From positions 51,587 to 115,586 of the forward strand of contig CACWHY010000008.1 of assembly GCA_902760805.1 (NCBI GenBank): a stretch of DNA of 64,000 bases, in the 5' to 3' direction. Origin of the DNA: Ruminococcus flavefaciens. Its GTDB lineage: Bacteria; Bacillota; Clostridia; Oscillospirales; Ruminococcaceae. The translations under genes were made by a program, and so were the position numbers. The notes beneath the pieces are model-generated. The model made no database searches and had not been told where the DNA came from. It saw only the letters and a list, made by a program, of their open reading frames with translations. This document shows, piece by piece, positions 42,881 through 50,954 of this stretch. Numbering within the stretch: position 1 is the stretch's first letter; each line of letters begins with the position of its first letter.

Positions 42881-44473
42881 ATGATCTGCAAAGCGTGCGG
42901 TACAGAGAACGAAAAAGGCTTCAAATTCTGCGTAAAATGCGGAAGCAACCTTGAAAACCCGCAGGAAGTCAATTACGAGCAGGTCGATATGGGCGGCTAC
43001 CATACAGAAGAGGAAGCCGATGGGGGATTTACATTTGGAAGTGGAACATTTACAATTAGTGACAGAGCACCAGCAGAGTCATCATCAGATATTTACACAG
43101 CAGATGAGCTCAACGAGAGCGAAGAGGAATTTGACTTTAGTATGTATGACGAGCCCTTTATCCCGAAGCTGGATACAGAGCGAGTTTCTTTGCCGCAGCA
43201 GCCTCAGGAGCAGCAGCCCTTTGGACAGCCGCCTGCCGGTATGCCCGGTATGCCGGGAATGGCCGCAGCTCCTGCGCAGGGTATGCCTGCTATGGGTGGG
43301 ATGCCCCCCGTTGGCGGCCAGATGTACGGCCAGCCCCAGATGGGCGGTATGCCTGCACCTATGGGAGCAGCTCCTATGGGAATGGCTCAGCCCCAGATCA
43401 TCGGCTATGATCCCAGCGGAATGCCGATCTACGGCCAGGCTCCTCAGCCTATGATGTATGCCCAGCCCCAGATCATCGGCTATGACCCCAGCGGTATGCC
43501 GATCTACGGCCAGGCTCCTCAGCCTATGATGTACGCTCAGCCCCAGATCATCGGCTATGACCCAAGCGGTATGCCGATCTACGGCCAGGCTCCTCAGCCT
43601 ATGATGTATGCCCAGCCCCAGATCATCGGCTATGACCCAAGCGGTATGCCGATCTACAGCCAGCCTCAGCCTATGATGTACGGCCAGCCTCCTGTGATCG
43701 ACGGAAATGTGGCTCAGCCCGGCGGTATGCCTGCGATCGGCTATCAGCAGCCCGGAATGGCCGGAGCTCCCCAGATGGGCGGTATGCCCGGTATGCCCGC
43801 AAATCCTCAGCCTCAGCCGGAGCCCCAGAAGGAGGAGCGTATCGACGTTCCCGATGATTTCTGGGAATTCTTCGACGGCGGCAAGGCTACCAAGCACAGA
43901 GAGACCTCCGATGACTTCTTCGGACGCTCTAACCACGGCGATATGGGTGACATCTCCTTCGGCAGCCGTGATATGAGCAATATGGGCAAGCAGAGCGGCA
44001 AAAAGCGTTCATATATGAACGATACTCCTATCGTTGACGCAGGGGACCTTCGCCCCAATGACGTCGATAAGTTCAGCAAGATGTATATGCGCAAGACCGA
44101 TATGGTCAACGCTGACGACTTAGAGGCTAACCACCATGAGAAGGTGCATGACAGCATGGGCGTCACCAAAGAGGTGGACGTTGACAAGCTGTCCTCAGCA
44201 AACGATGACAGGCTCCGCTCACGCATAACCATGCACACTGCCGGAGAAGCAGACCCAGACCAGCTTGAGGCCTATGTCCCCGAGCACAAGGCTGCTATGA
44301 TGGCTCAGGCCGATCACGCCGTTGAAGCTCTCCCCAAGAAGAAGGAGAAGTATGTTGACGAGCTGGATCTGATCGAGCTCCCTGAGCACATGAAGGCCAA
44401 GAAGACCATCAAGTCCAACGACCCAACTATCCCGGATCTTCCTGACCTGGACTTCACTAAGTCCGGAACGTAA
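42881..44473 (+). CDS. Zinc-ribbon protein with Pro/Gln/Met-rich tandem repeats
   Basis: 530 residues; start at the ATG after GAGAAGGAG. The N-terminal ribbon is CKACGTENEKGFKFCVKCG. An acidic stretch follows (about 30-90), then a Gln/Pro/Met/Gly-rich region (about 105-300) holding four 25-residue repeats (QPQIIGYDPSGMPIYGQAP type). The C-terminal 230 residues are charged, with DDFWEFFDGGK, DVDKFSKMYMRKTD and ANDDRLRSRITM, and are probably partly folded. No membrane helix is obvious. It precedes mscL by about 55 bases with no clear terminator between, so the two may share a transcript. The function is unknown. Confidence 0.78.
   Translation: MICKACGTENEKGFKFCVKCGSNLENPQEVNYEQVDMGGYHTEEEADGGFTFGSGTFTISDRAPAESSSDIYTADELNESEEEFDFSMYDEPFIPKLDTERVSLPQQPQEQQPFGQPPAGMPGMPGMAAAPAQGMPAMGGMPPVGGQMYGQPQMGGMPAPMGAAPMGMAQPQIIGYDPSGMPIYGQAPQPMMYAQPQIIGYDPSGMPIYGQAPQPMMYAQPQIIGYDPSGMPIYGQAPQPMMYAQPQIIGYDPSGMPIYSQPQPMMYGQPPVIDGNVAQPGGMPAIGYQQPGMAGAPQMGGMPGMPANPQPQPEPQKEERIDVPDDFWEFFDGGKATKHRETSDDFFGRSNHGDMGDISFGSRDMSNMGKQSGKKRSYMNDTPIVDAGDLRPNDVDKFSKMYMRKTDMVNADDLEANHHEKVHDSMGVTKEVDVDKLSSANDDRLRSRITMHTAGEADPDQLEAYVPEHKAAMMAQADHAVEALPKKKEKYVDELDLIELPEHMKAKKTIKSNDPTIPDLPDLDFTKSGT
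43388..43681 (+). repeat. Four tandem 75-bp coding repeats
   Basis: Copies begin at 43388, 43463, 43538 and 43613, in frame, each coding about 25 residues starting QPQIIGYDPSGMPIYGQ. Copies differ only by synonymous changes except the last, which is shorter and ends SQPQPMMY. This suggests recent expansion and possible copy-number variation. Confidence 0.92.
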
Positions 44474-44529
44474 AAGTCTATAGGCAGATACGTCTGCTTA
44501 TATAAATCCAAAGAAAGGAGAAGAAGAAA

Positions 44530-44955
44530 TTGAAGAAGTTTTTAGAGGAATTCAAGGCCTTTGCGCTTAAGGGCAATGTTATGGATATGGCCATCGGTGT
44601 CATCATCGGTGCAGCCTTCGGCGCTATCGTAACAGCTCTTACTGACAGCTTTATCAATCCTCTTATCGCTGTTATCACTGGCGGCGCTAAGAAGGACGAG
44701 AACGGCGTAATGCAGGTTGTCGGAGGTACATTTACCATCAGAGGCGTAGAGTTTTCCTACGGTGCGTTCATCTCGGCCGTTATCAACTTCCTGATCATCG
44801 CTCTTATCCTGTTCTGCCTGATCAAGGCTGTGAACAAGGCTATGGCGATCGGCAAGAAGAAGGAAGAAGAGAAGCCTGCTGAGCCCCCCAAGGAAGAAGT
44901 TCTTCTTACTGAGATCAGAGATCTGCTCAAGGCTCAGAACAATAAGAAGGAATAA
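44530..44955 (+). CDS. mscL: Large-conductance mechanosensitive channel MscL
   Basis: 141 residues from a TTG start with AAAGGAGAAG upstream. Motifs FALKGNVMDMAIGVIIGAAFGAIVTALTDSFINPLIA (first helix with pore Gly/Ala) and a second helix about 80-100 (FISAVINFLIIALILFCLIKAVN) are diagnostic. It opens under hypo-osmotic shock to release solutes. Normal length. Confidence 0.96.
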   Translation: MKKFLEEFKAFALKGNVMDMAIGVIIGAAFGAIVTALTDSFINPLIAVITGGAKKDENGVMQVVGGTFTIRGVEFSYGAFISAVINFLIIALILFCLIKAVNKAMAIGKKKEEEKPAEPPKEEVLLTEIRDLLKAQNNKKE

Positions 44956-44977
44956 ACAGGCCTTTTCTGTACATAAA

Positions 44978-45009
44978 ACGGACGTTCCCGGGTGGAATGT
45001 CCGTTTTTT
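44978..45009 (+). terminator. Terminator of mscL
   Basis: ACGGACGTTCC pairs with GGAATGTCCGT, followed by TTTTTT. Confidence 0.9.
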
Positions 45010-45010
45010 G

Positions 45011-45039
45011 TTGACATATCTCTCCGCCGGGTGTATAAT
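45011..45039 (+). promoter_or_regulatory. Promoter of the second zinc-ribbon membrane protein
   Basis: TTGACA (45011-45016), 17 bases, TATAAT (45034-45039), directly after the mscL terminator. Confidence 0.9.
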
Positions 45040-45120
45040 AAGTGTAACCCCAATGGCCGCCGTAAGACGGCGCTGCGGTAAGCAGCATTTCCATTCATTC
45101 TTGAAATTGGAGGACGTATT

Positions 45121-46506
45121 ATGATATGTAAAAAATGCGGAGCAGTCCTTGACGATAACGCTAAGTTCTGCACTACCTGCGGAGCTAAGACCGAGGACCT
45201 TGTACCCGACCCGGCTGTCCCGGAGGAAACACCTGCCGAGGATAAGCCCCTGAACCAGACTGTTACCCAGGAGGAATTGGGCGAAAAGGCAAAGGAGCTC
45301 CTTGATACTATCGGGGATACCTCAGATAAGCCTGTGATCCCCCCTCCGGAGAACGACTTCTCTCCCGAGCCGGTGAAGGCTCCCGAGAAGAAAGCCTCGG
45401 CGATCCACGGAAAGTCTCCCGAGAGCCCCAGCCCTGAGACTGCTGCTGAGCCGAAAAATGAGGAGCTTCCCCCTCTCCATCGCAGAGAGACCGCTCCGCC
45501 TCCTGTTCCGGCACCTGTTGAGGCGCCTGTAGAAGAGGCTGCAGAAGCCCCTGTGGAGGAAGAGGCTCCCGTAAAGGTGGGCGCAGGAAGACTTACCGGC
45601 GCATTCATCATCTCGATCCTTGCATCGCTGTTCCTCATCGCCCTGAGCATAGCCTTTTCCGTGAAGCTGGGCGTTTCCGGCGACACCGTGAGAAAGCGTG
45701 TGGAGGGCATGAAGATCGGTACCGTTCTTGATGCTGAGCTGGACGGCGATACTGTTTCCAACGACATTTTCAAGAGCCTGAAATTCGGCGAGATCACCGA
45801 CGGCGCCGCTGACAAGTACAACTTCCGTGAGTACATGGCTCAGACCAACCTGCTGTATTTCTCCGCCGACAGAGCCGCTGACTATGCGGAATACCTGGTG
45901 AACGGCAAGGGCTCTGACCCCTCAGTTTCCGTGAAGGACATAACCTCATTCTTTGAGAACAACGACAGCGTTGCCGCTGAGACATTCGGAAGAGCCCTGG
46001 GCAATACCGAGTACGGCTCGATCCGCAAACAGCTGGAGAACAACAACGTGGAGGAGGCTCTCTCCGTTGAGGAGTGGAGCAGCAAGTCCGGCTTCAACAT
46101 GAAGAGCATGAGCTACCTGTTCTCCTTCATCACTCTGGGGATCTTCGCAGCCCTGATCGTGGTGCTGCTGATCTGGATCGCAGTTATCGTTGACAGGCGT
46201 GGCCGTCATCTGGCTTCATTCTACGGAAATATCTTCCTGTGGAGCGGCCTGATCGTGTTCCTGGCAGGTTTCGCAGTCCTTGGCGGAGCCGCCATCGCAA
46301 GCACTCTCACCGGTCATCTTGTGTACTACATCAGCGCACAGGTGTTCCAGCCCTTCGCCCTCTTCGCAATGGCCACAGGAGCCTTTGAGTTCGTGGTAGG
46401 CTTCATCCTCAAGAAGGTGAAGAAGGCTATCCGCCGCAGAGAGCGCCGTGAAAAGTACGCTGCCAAGGAGGTCGAGAAGGCCCTGGCAGAGCGTGAGCTG
46501 AACTGA
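45121..46506 (+). CDS. Zinc-ribbon membrane protein with long acidic/Pro linker
   Basis: 461 residues, ribosome site GGAGG. N-terminal ribbon (CKKCGAVLDDNAKFCTTCG), then about 130 residues of Glu/Pro/Ala-rich linker. Membrane helices lie at about 160-182, 335-360, 370-395 and 405-430. Between the first and second is an extracytoplasmic region of about 150 residues (VKLGVSGDTVRK to VEEWSSKSG). The end is basic and helical (KKVKKAIRRRERREKYAAKE). The layout is like the protein at 24093, with a larger outer domain. Function unknown; it could be a sensor or a membrane organiser. Own promoter and terminator. Confidence 0.8.
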   Translation: MICKKCGAVLDDNAKFCTTCGAKTEDLVPDPAVPEETPAEDKPLNQTVTQEELGEKAKELLDTIGDTSDKPVIPPPENDFSPEPVKAPEKKASAIHGKSPESPSPETAAEPKNEELPPLHRRETAPPPVPAPVEAPVEEAAEAPVEEEAPVKVGAGRLTGAFIISILASLFLIALSIAFSVKLGVSGDTVRKRVEGMKIGTVLDAELDGDTVSNDIFKSLKFGEITDGAADKYNFREYMAQTNLLYFSADRAADYAEYLVNGKGSDPSVSVKDITSFFENNDSVAAETFGRALGNTEYGSIRKQLENNNVEEALSVEEWSSKSGFNMKSMSYLFSFITLGIFAALIVVLLIWIAVIVDRRGRHLASFYGNIFLWSGLIVFLAGFAVLGGAAIASTLTGHLVYYISAQVFQPFALFAMATGAFEFVVGFILKKVKKAIRRRERREKYAAKEVEKALAERELN

Positions 46507-46515
46507 AAACAAAGA

Positions 46516-46545
46516 AAAGTGTGCCCCCGTCGGCACACTTTTTTT
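46516..46545 (+). terminator. Terminator of the zinc-ribbon membrane protein gene
   Basis: AAAGTGTGCC pairs with GGCACACTTT, followed by TTTTT. Confidence 0.92.
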
Positions 46546-46829
46546 ATGGCAAAACAAAACCGCCGGGTGATCCCGACGGCTGACAAGGCTCTTATAAATA
46601 AACCGCATCAGCGGCGCCCTCAGAAATATCCTGCGGATCCTCTCCGGAGCTTTACGCTCTTTCATTCCCGTCTGAGGAGCGGGAAAGGGGCGGATGCCGC
46701 AGATCTGTAATAATGACCTACAATATAACGCTTGCTGTCAGAGCCTTTTGCGGAAGCCTCCGCTGTACTTAGAGTATACCACATCTTGGCGGAGGTTTCA
46801 TTTAATTTTTTCTGCGAACTTCCGGCGGA
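46546..46829. other. Gene-free region between convergent genes
   Basis: Contains small GC-rich inverted repeats (CCCG and CGGG about 46667-46683; GCGGAAGCCTCCGC about 46750-46764). There is no tRNA and no supported ORF. Confidence 0.5.
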
Positions 46830-48047
46830 TCATTCTTTTTCAATGATCTTGTCCAGAACTCTTCCCATTCTGGTGATCATGGGGACCACAAGAGCGTTTC
46901 CCATGCAGAAATACCGCATCCTGTCGGGCATACCGGTATTTGTCCAGTCGTCATCGAAGCCCTGGAGCCTCTCAGCCTCCACGGGGGTCAGCAGCCGGAG
47001 ACTTCCTGTCCTGCGGTCAGACACAACGTGGGTAGAGCGGTTGAGGGTGGATTCGCTGGTGAGCATGGTGCGTCCCGGTCTGTCCCAAGGGTCGGGGAAG
47101 GCCACGGGTCCCTCGGAAAATGTGTATTTATGGCCGTTTGCAGCGGTGCGGTCGATCTTTTTTGAGCCCTTCAGGTAGGACCACTTCTCCATTTTATCGC
47201 TGGGGATGAAGTATTTCTGGTCGGCGTTTTCCACAAGGATCTCCCCCAGAGTGACAGGGCGTTCCTCCAGCTCAGTGACGTGAGCGGTAGCGATCCTTCC
47301 GCCGGACATAAAGCCTGCGTTGTCGAAGGCGAAGGCGAATTTCTCGCTGACCTCCACAATATCCCGGGGAAGCTCCGCATAGCTAAAGTCCTCAGCAGAG
47401 GCGATCGGGAAGGCGCTTGCCATAAAGCCTGAGCTGCCGACGATCTGCTCCGGGGAGAGGGCCGACATTGCCCGTCCGTAGGCGGTATCGGCGGTCTTAT
47501 AGGCGAAAATGAAGGTGCGGCGGCGCCTTTGAGCAGCTCCGTACAGGGCAGCGTTCACCACACGCCACTCCACGCTGTAGCCCAGTTCGGCAAAGCAGGC
47601 CAGGATCACGCCGAAATCACGGCCACGCTGCTTTGCAGGGGATCTGAGGAGCCGGTCAACGTTCTCCAGCAGGCAAAAGGGCGGCTTTTTGGCGATGAGA
47701 GTGTCCCTTATCTGCCACCAGAGAACGCCCTTCTTGCCCTCGATGCCCTTGGAGGAGGCCAGGGTGTGCGCCACGCTGTAGTCCTGGCAGGGGAAGCCTC
47801 CCACCAGCAGGGTGTGGTGGGGGATAGCGTTTTTGTCAACGGTGCTGATGTCCTCACCGGTGTGGAGCTCGCCGTTAAGGTCGGGGCAGTCCCCGAAATG
47901 GCTGACGTAGCAGTCGTGCGCCCACTGAGTTTTCTTGCCGGGCTCCCACTGAGAGAACCACACGGTCTCCCACCCGGAGCCCAGCCTGTCGAAGCCCAGG
48001 CGAAAACCGCCCACGCCTGCGAAAAGCTCGCAAATAGTTTTGTTCAT
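46830..48047 (-). CDS. Solitary DNA (cytosine-5) methyltransferase
   Basis: 405 residues; ATGATG start, second ATG preferred because GGAGG is 7 bases away. Motif I CELFAGVGGFRLGF, motif IV GGFPCQDYSVAHTL (catalytic Cys in PCQ), motif VI ENVDRLL, motif VIII region QRRRRTF and motif X MGNALVVPMITRM are all in order, so a functional m5C enzyme is likely. The target-recognition region (about 215-300) gives no hint of the sequence recognised. No restriction enzyme, Vsr or nicking gene is adjacent, so it is a solitary methylase, used for regulation, phage defence or self-protection. Upstream, 48087-48136, is an inverted repeat of unknown role. Confidence 0.92.
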   Translation of the reverse strand: MNKTICELFAGVGGFRLGFDRLGSGWETVWFSQWEPGKKTQWAHDCYVSHFGDCPDLNGELHTGEDISTVDKNAIPHHTLLVGGFPCQDYSVAHTLASSKGIEGKKGVLWWQIRDTLIAKKPPFCLLENVDRLLRSPAKQRGRDFGVILACFAELGYSVEWRVVNAALYGAAQRRRRTFIFAYKTADTAYGRAMSALSPEQIVGSSGFMASAFPIASAEDFSYAELPRDIVEVSEKFAFAFDNAGFMSGGRIATAHVTELEERPVTLGEILVENADQKYFIPSDKMEKWSYLKGSKKIDRTAANGHKYTFSEGPVAFPDPWDRPGRTMLTSESTLNRSTHVVSDRRTGSLRLLTPVEAERLQGFDDDWTNTGMPDRMRYFCMGNALVVPMITRMGRVLDKIIEKE

Positions 48048-48085
48048 CATAAGCCCTCCTATGACCCATGGGGTCAGCTCGCTTT

Positions 48086-48137
48086 TTTGCAGACCGGAAA
48101 TGTTAGCACCGGCTCATGCCGGATCGGTGGTCTGCAA
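48086..48137. other. Nested inverted repeat upstream of the methyltransferase
   Basis: TTGCAGACCG near 48086 pairs with CGGTGGTCTGCAA near 48126, and an inner CACCGG...CCGG pair sits inside. It lies in the leader of the methyltransferase (minus). It could be an operator, an RNA structure or part of a mobile-element scar. Confidence 0.5.
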
Positions 48138-48319
48138 TACTATTTTACCACAAATTCCCCCAAAGCGCAATAGTCAGCGAGATCCGGCACTTTGCACCAT
48201 AGGGGAGATCCAGATCTGTGCAGCTGTACAAAGTTCCAAAAGGGCAAAGAGTTTTTGGCGGTCACTGCGACTAAGAAGTGAAATGCAAAGGCAATACCCA
48301 TTGAAAAGGAGGTATCACT

Positions 48320-49474
48320 ATGAAAAATAACAAGATAATGGCTGTCATAGCAAGTACGATGCTGGCATTAGGCGCCTGTGCCGGGGCGATGAGCAGTCTT
48401 GCGGCGACCTACGTTTCTCCCCAGCTTGAACAGGCGCAGGACACTGCCAAGGTGATGATCGTTTATCGCTTCAGGCCGCTGGAAAACGCCCGTGATGAGG
48501 CCATCGCTGCGGCTCAGGAGCAGCTCGAAGGCGAGCCCTTCCAGAGCCAGGAGGAATACCTTGAGGCTCTGTCCTATTGGGAAAGCTTCTATTTCGCTCA
48601 GATCGAGGAGGATGAGCTCTCCGCCCGGGAGCAGACCCGTGAGGCGATAGCTAAGCAGCTGGGGATCTCTCTGGAGGACGTGACCTATTACAGAGATGAC
48701 CCGGTCTTTGCGCCGGTAATGGTATGTCAGCTCACCCCGGAGCAGATCTTAGAGGCGAAGGCCGACGAGGACATCATTGCGGCTGTAGACTTCTCTCTGG
48801 GGGACTGGCTAGCTCCGAAGGTTTTCGAGCCTGTTCAGCTCTCTGACAACAGCGGCGAAAAGCTGCGTGTCACCGTAGCTTTCGAGTATGTAGACAAGGG
48901 TCAGATCTACAATGCTGCCCAGGAGAAGACCGCTGCTCTGCAAGAGATCCTGGAGGGGGAGCTCGCCTATAACTGGGAGACGATCCTGGACTTCTACGAG
49001 CTGAACTGCACAAGGGATATGGGCGAGAGAGCCCGAAAGGAGACCGCAGATGCCGGGATGACTGCCCTTGGCCTCACTGATGAGGACATCATAGAGCGCA
49101 CCGAGATGCAGGAGATCGTCCTGTACGCCGACCGCACGGTCATCGGGGAGCTGAAAGCCTGTGACTTTGTCCGGGCAGTGAACTACTATGACCCCGATAT
49201 ACAGATCACCACGGATCCGCCCAGCGAAGAGACGTACCAAGATTTGCCGGCTATCCCGCCTATCGAGGATATGGCTTCTATCCTTCCCGGTGATGCAAAT
49301 GAAGACTATTTACTCACCTTGAATGATGCAGTTGCAGTCCTCCAGTACATAGCTCTTCCGAAGAAATATCCGCTGAAGCCGCAGGGGCTCATCAACGCCG
49401 ACTGTGACGGGATCGAGGGGATCTCCGGTGGCGATGCACTCTGGATCCAGAAAGCTGATGCCGGTCTGACCTGA
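48320..49474 (+). CDS. Dockerin protein with a duplicated inhibitor-I9-like domain
   Basis: 384 residues after a strong AAAAGGAGG site. Signal peptide (KIMAVIASTMLALGACAGAMSSLAA). Two similar domains, about 40-165 and 180-305, each begin with a strand (AKVMIVYRF; KLRVTVAFEY), contain long helices and end with QLTPEQILEAKADEDIIAAVDF or YADRTVIGELKACDFVRAVNYY. That ending resembles the peptidase inhibitor I9/subtilisin-prodomain end. A C-terminal type I dockerin follows (GDANEDYLLTLNDAVAVLQYI and the second loop), very like that of the GH5 enzyme. No catalytic motif is seen. A protease-inhibiting cellulosome component is a reasonable guess, not proven. Confidence 0.8.
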   Translation: MKNNKIMAVIASTMLALGACAGAMSSLAATYVSPQLEQAQDTAKVMIVYRFRPLENARDEAIAAAQEQLEGEPFQSQEEYLEALSYWESFYFAQIEEDELSAREQTREAIAKQLGISLEDVTYYRDDPVFAPVMVCQLTPEQILEAKADEDIIAAVDFSLGDWLAPKVFEPVQLSDNSGEKLRVTVAFEYVDKGQIYNAAQEKTAALQEILEGELAYNWETILDFYELNCTRDMGERARKETADAGMTALGLTDEDIIERTEMQEIVLYADRTVIGELKACDFVRAVNYYDPDIQITTDPPSEETYQDLPAIPPIEDMASILPGDANEDYLLTLNDAVAVLQYIALPKKYPLKPQGLINADCDGIEGISGGDALWIQKADAGLT

Positions 49475-49496
49475 TACCCACTATTATCTCCATACC

Positions 49497-49530
49497 CACG
49501 CAGTCTCTTCCGGGAGGCTGCGTGCTTTTG
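49497..49530 (+). terminator. Terminator of the dockerin gene
   Basis: CACGCAGTCTC pairs with GGAGGCTGCGTG, followed by CTTTTGCTTTT. Confidence 0.75.
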
Positions 49531-49560
49531 CTTTTGCAGAAAGAAATAACCGGCCGGGGC

Positions 49561-49589
49561 TTGCTTTATTTCAATAAATGTGATATAAT
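49561..49589 (+). promoter_or_regulatory. Promoter of prfB
   Basis: TTGCTT (49561-49566), 17 bases, TATAAT (49584-49589). Confidence 0.6.
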
Positions 49590-49684
49590 ACTAAAGAATA
49601 CGCTGTGAAAGGAAAGAAACGGCATGGGGATCTGATATTCTTCGTTCATAGACCTGGAAAATTGCACAGAAAGGAAATATATTT

Positions 49685-50803
49685 ATGATCATTCTAGATG
49701 AACTCAGAGTTGAAATGGTCGGATACCGCAAGGAAGTTGAAGAGCTGTCCGACGTTCTCAGGATAAAGGAAGCCAAGGAAAGAGTCAAGGAGCTGGGCGA
49801 TGAGACCGCCAAGGAGGGCTTCTGGGACGACCTTGAGAATTCCCAGAAGGTGCTCCAGGAGTCAAAGGCTCTTGAGCGCAAGATCGATAAATTCAACAAG
49901 CTCAACAACAGCCTGGAGGATCTTATCACCCTCATCGAGCTGTCTATCGAGGAGGATGACGAGTCCTCCGTGGACGAGATCAAGGCCGAGGCCGAGGATT
50001 TCAAGAAAAAGCTGGAGGAGGAGAAGCTGGCTACTCTGCTCACAGGCGAGTACGACAACTCCAACGCTATCCTTACCTTCCACGCAGGCGCAGGCGGAAC
50101 TGAGGCTCAGGATTGGGCTGAGATGCTTTATCGTATGTACAACCACTGGGCTGAGCGCCACGATTTCAAGGTGGAGCTGCTGGACTACCTGGACGGCGAC
50201 GACGCAGGCCTGAAATCCGCATCTATCCTGATCTCCGGCGACAACGCATACGGCTATATGAAGTCTGAGTCAGGCGTTCACCGTCTGGTAAGAGTTTCGC
50301 CCTTTGACGCCTCCGGAAGAAGACATACCTCCTTCGCCGCTCTGGAAGTAATGCCCGAGATCGACGACTCCATCGAGGTGGAGATCCGTGACGAGGATCT
50401 GATCATGGAGGTCTACCGCTCAAGCGGCGCCGGCGGCCAGAAGGTAAACAAGACCAGTTCTGCCGTTAGACTTATCCACAAGCCCACCGGCATCGTGGTA
50501 TCCTGTCAGACCCAGCGAAGCCAGTACCAGAACAAGGACTACGCCATGAAGATGCTCAGATCCAAGCTGATCGAGATCAAGGAGCGTGAGCACCTGGAGA
50601 AGATCGAGGACATCAAGGGCGTTCAAAACCAGATCGCCTGGGGCTCTCAGATCAGATCCTACGTCTTCATGCCCTATACTCTGGTGAAGGATCACCGCAC
50701 AGGCTTTGAGAACGGCAACATCCAGGCTGTTATGGACGGCGACCTGGACGGCTTCATCAACGCCTACCTCAAGTCACTTTCCCACGGAACTCTCAACAAG
50801 TAA
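49685..50803 (+). CDS. prfB: Peptide chain release factor 2
   Basis: 372 residues. RF2 markers: [15 protein letters not shown] with the SPF stop-codon reader, and GGQ in [17 protein letters not shown]. It ends translation at UGA and UAA. The gene is one continuous frame; the usual early in-frame UGA and programmed +1 shift of many bacterial prfB genes is absent. AAAGGAAATATATTT gives the ribosome site. Terminator 50809-50843. Confidence 0.96.
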   Translation: MIILDELRVEMVGYRKEVEELSDVLRIKEAKERVKELGDETAKEGFWDDLENSQKVLQESKALERKIDKFNKLNNSLEDLITLIELSIEEDDESSVDEIKAEAEDFKKKLEEEKLATLLTGEYDNSNAILTFHAGAGGTEAQDWAEMLYRMYNHWAERHDFKVELLDYLDGDDAGLKSASILISGDNAYGYMKSESGVHRLVRVSPFDASGRRHTSFAALEVMPEIDDSIEVEIRDEDLIMEVYRSSGAGGQKVNKTSSAVRLIHKPTGIVVSCQTQRSQYQNKDYAMKMLRSKLIEIKEREHLEKIEDIKGVQNQIAWGSQIRSYVFMPYTLVKDHRTGFENGNIQAVMDGDLDGFINAYLKSLSHGTLNK

Positions 50804-50808
50804 TGACC

Positions 50809-50843
50809 AAAGCCACACTCTCCGGAGCTGTGGCTTTTTCTTT
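50809..50843 (+). terminator. Terminator of prfB
   Basis: AAAGCCACA pairs with TGTGGCTTT, followed by TTCTTTT. Confidence 0.85.
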
Positions 50844-50862
50844 TGGGGTCAGCTTCTGCCGG

Positions 50863-50891
50863 TTGACGTTTCGGCGAAACTGTGCTATAAT
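50863..50891 (+). promoter_or_regulatory. Promoter of the GH95-GH26 gene cluster
   Basis: TTGACG (50863-50868), 17 bases, TATAAT (50886-50891). Confidence 0.8.
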
Positions 50892-50954
50892 GTTATGATA
50901 AGCTATTTATACCCTTTCCCCGGCAGAGCCCGGAACACCTTTAGGAGTGAATGT

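Noticed and set aside
46600-46730. Possible tRNA or small RNA between convergent genes
   Set aside because: Only short inverted repeats are seen; no acceptor stem, T-loop or CCA pattern.
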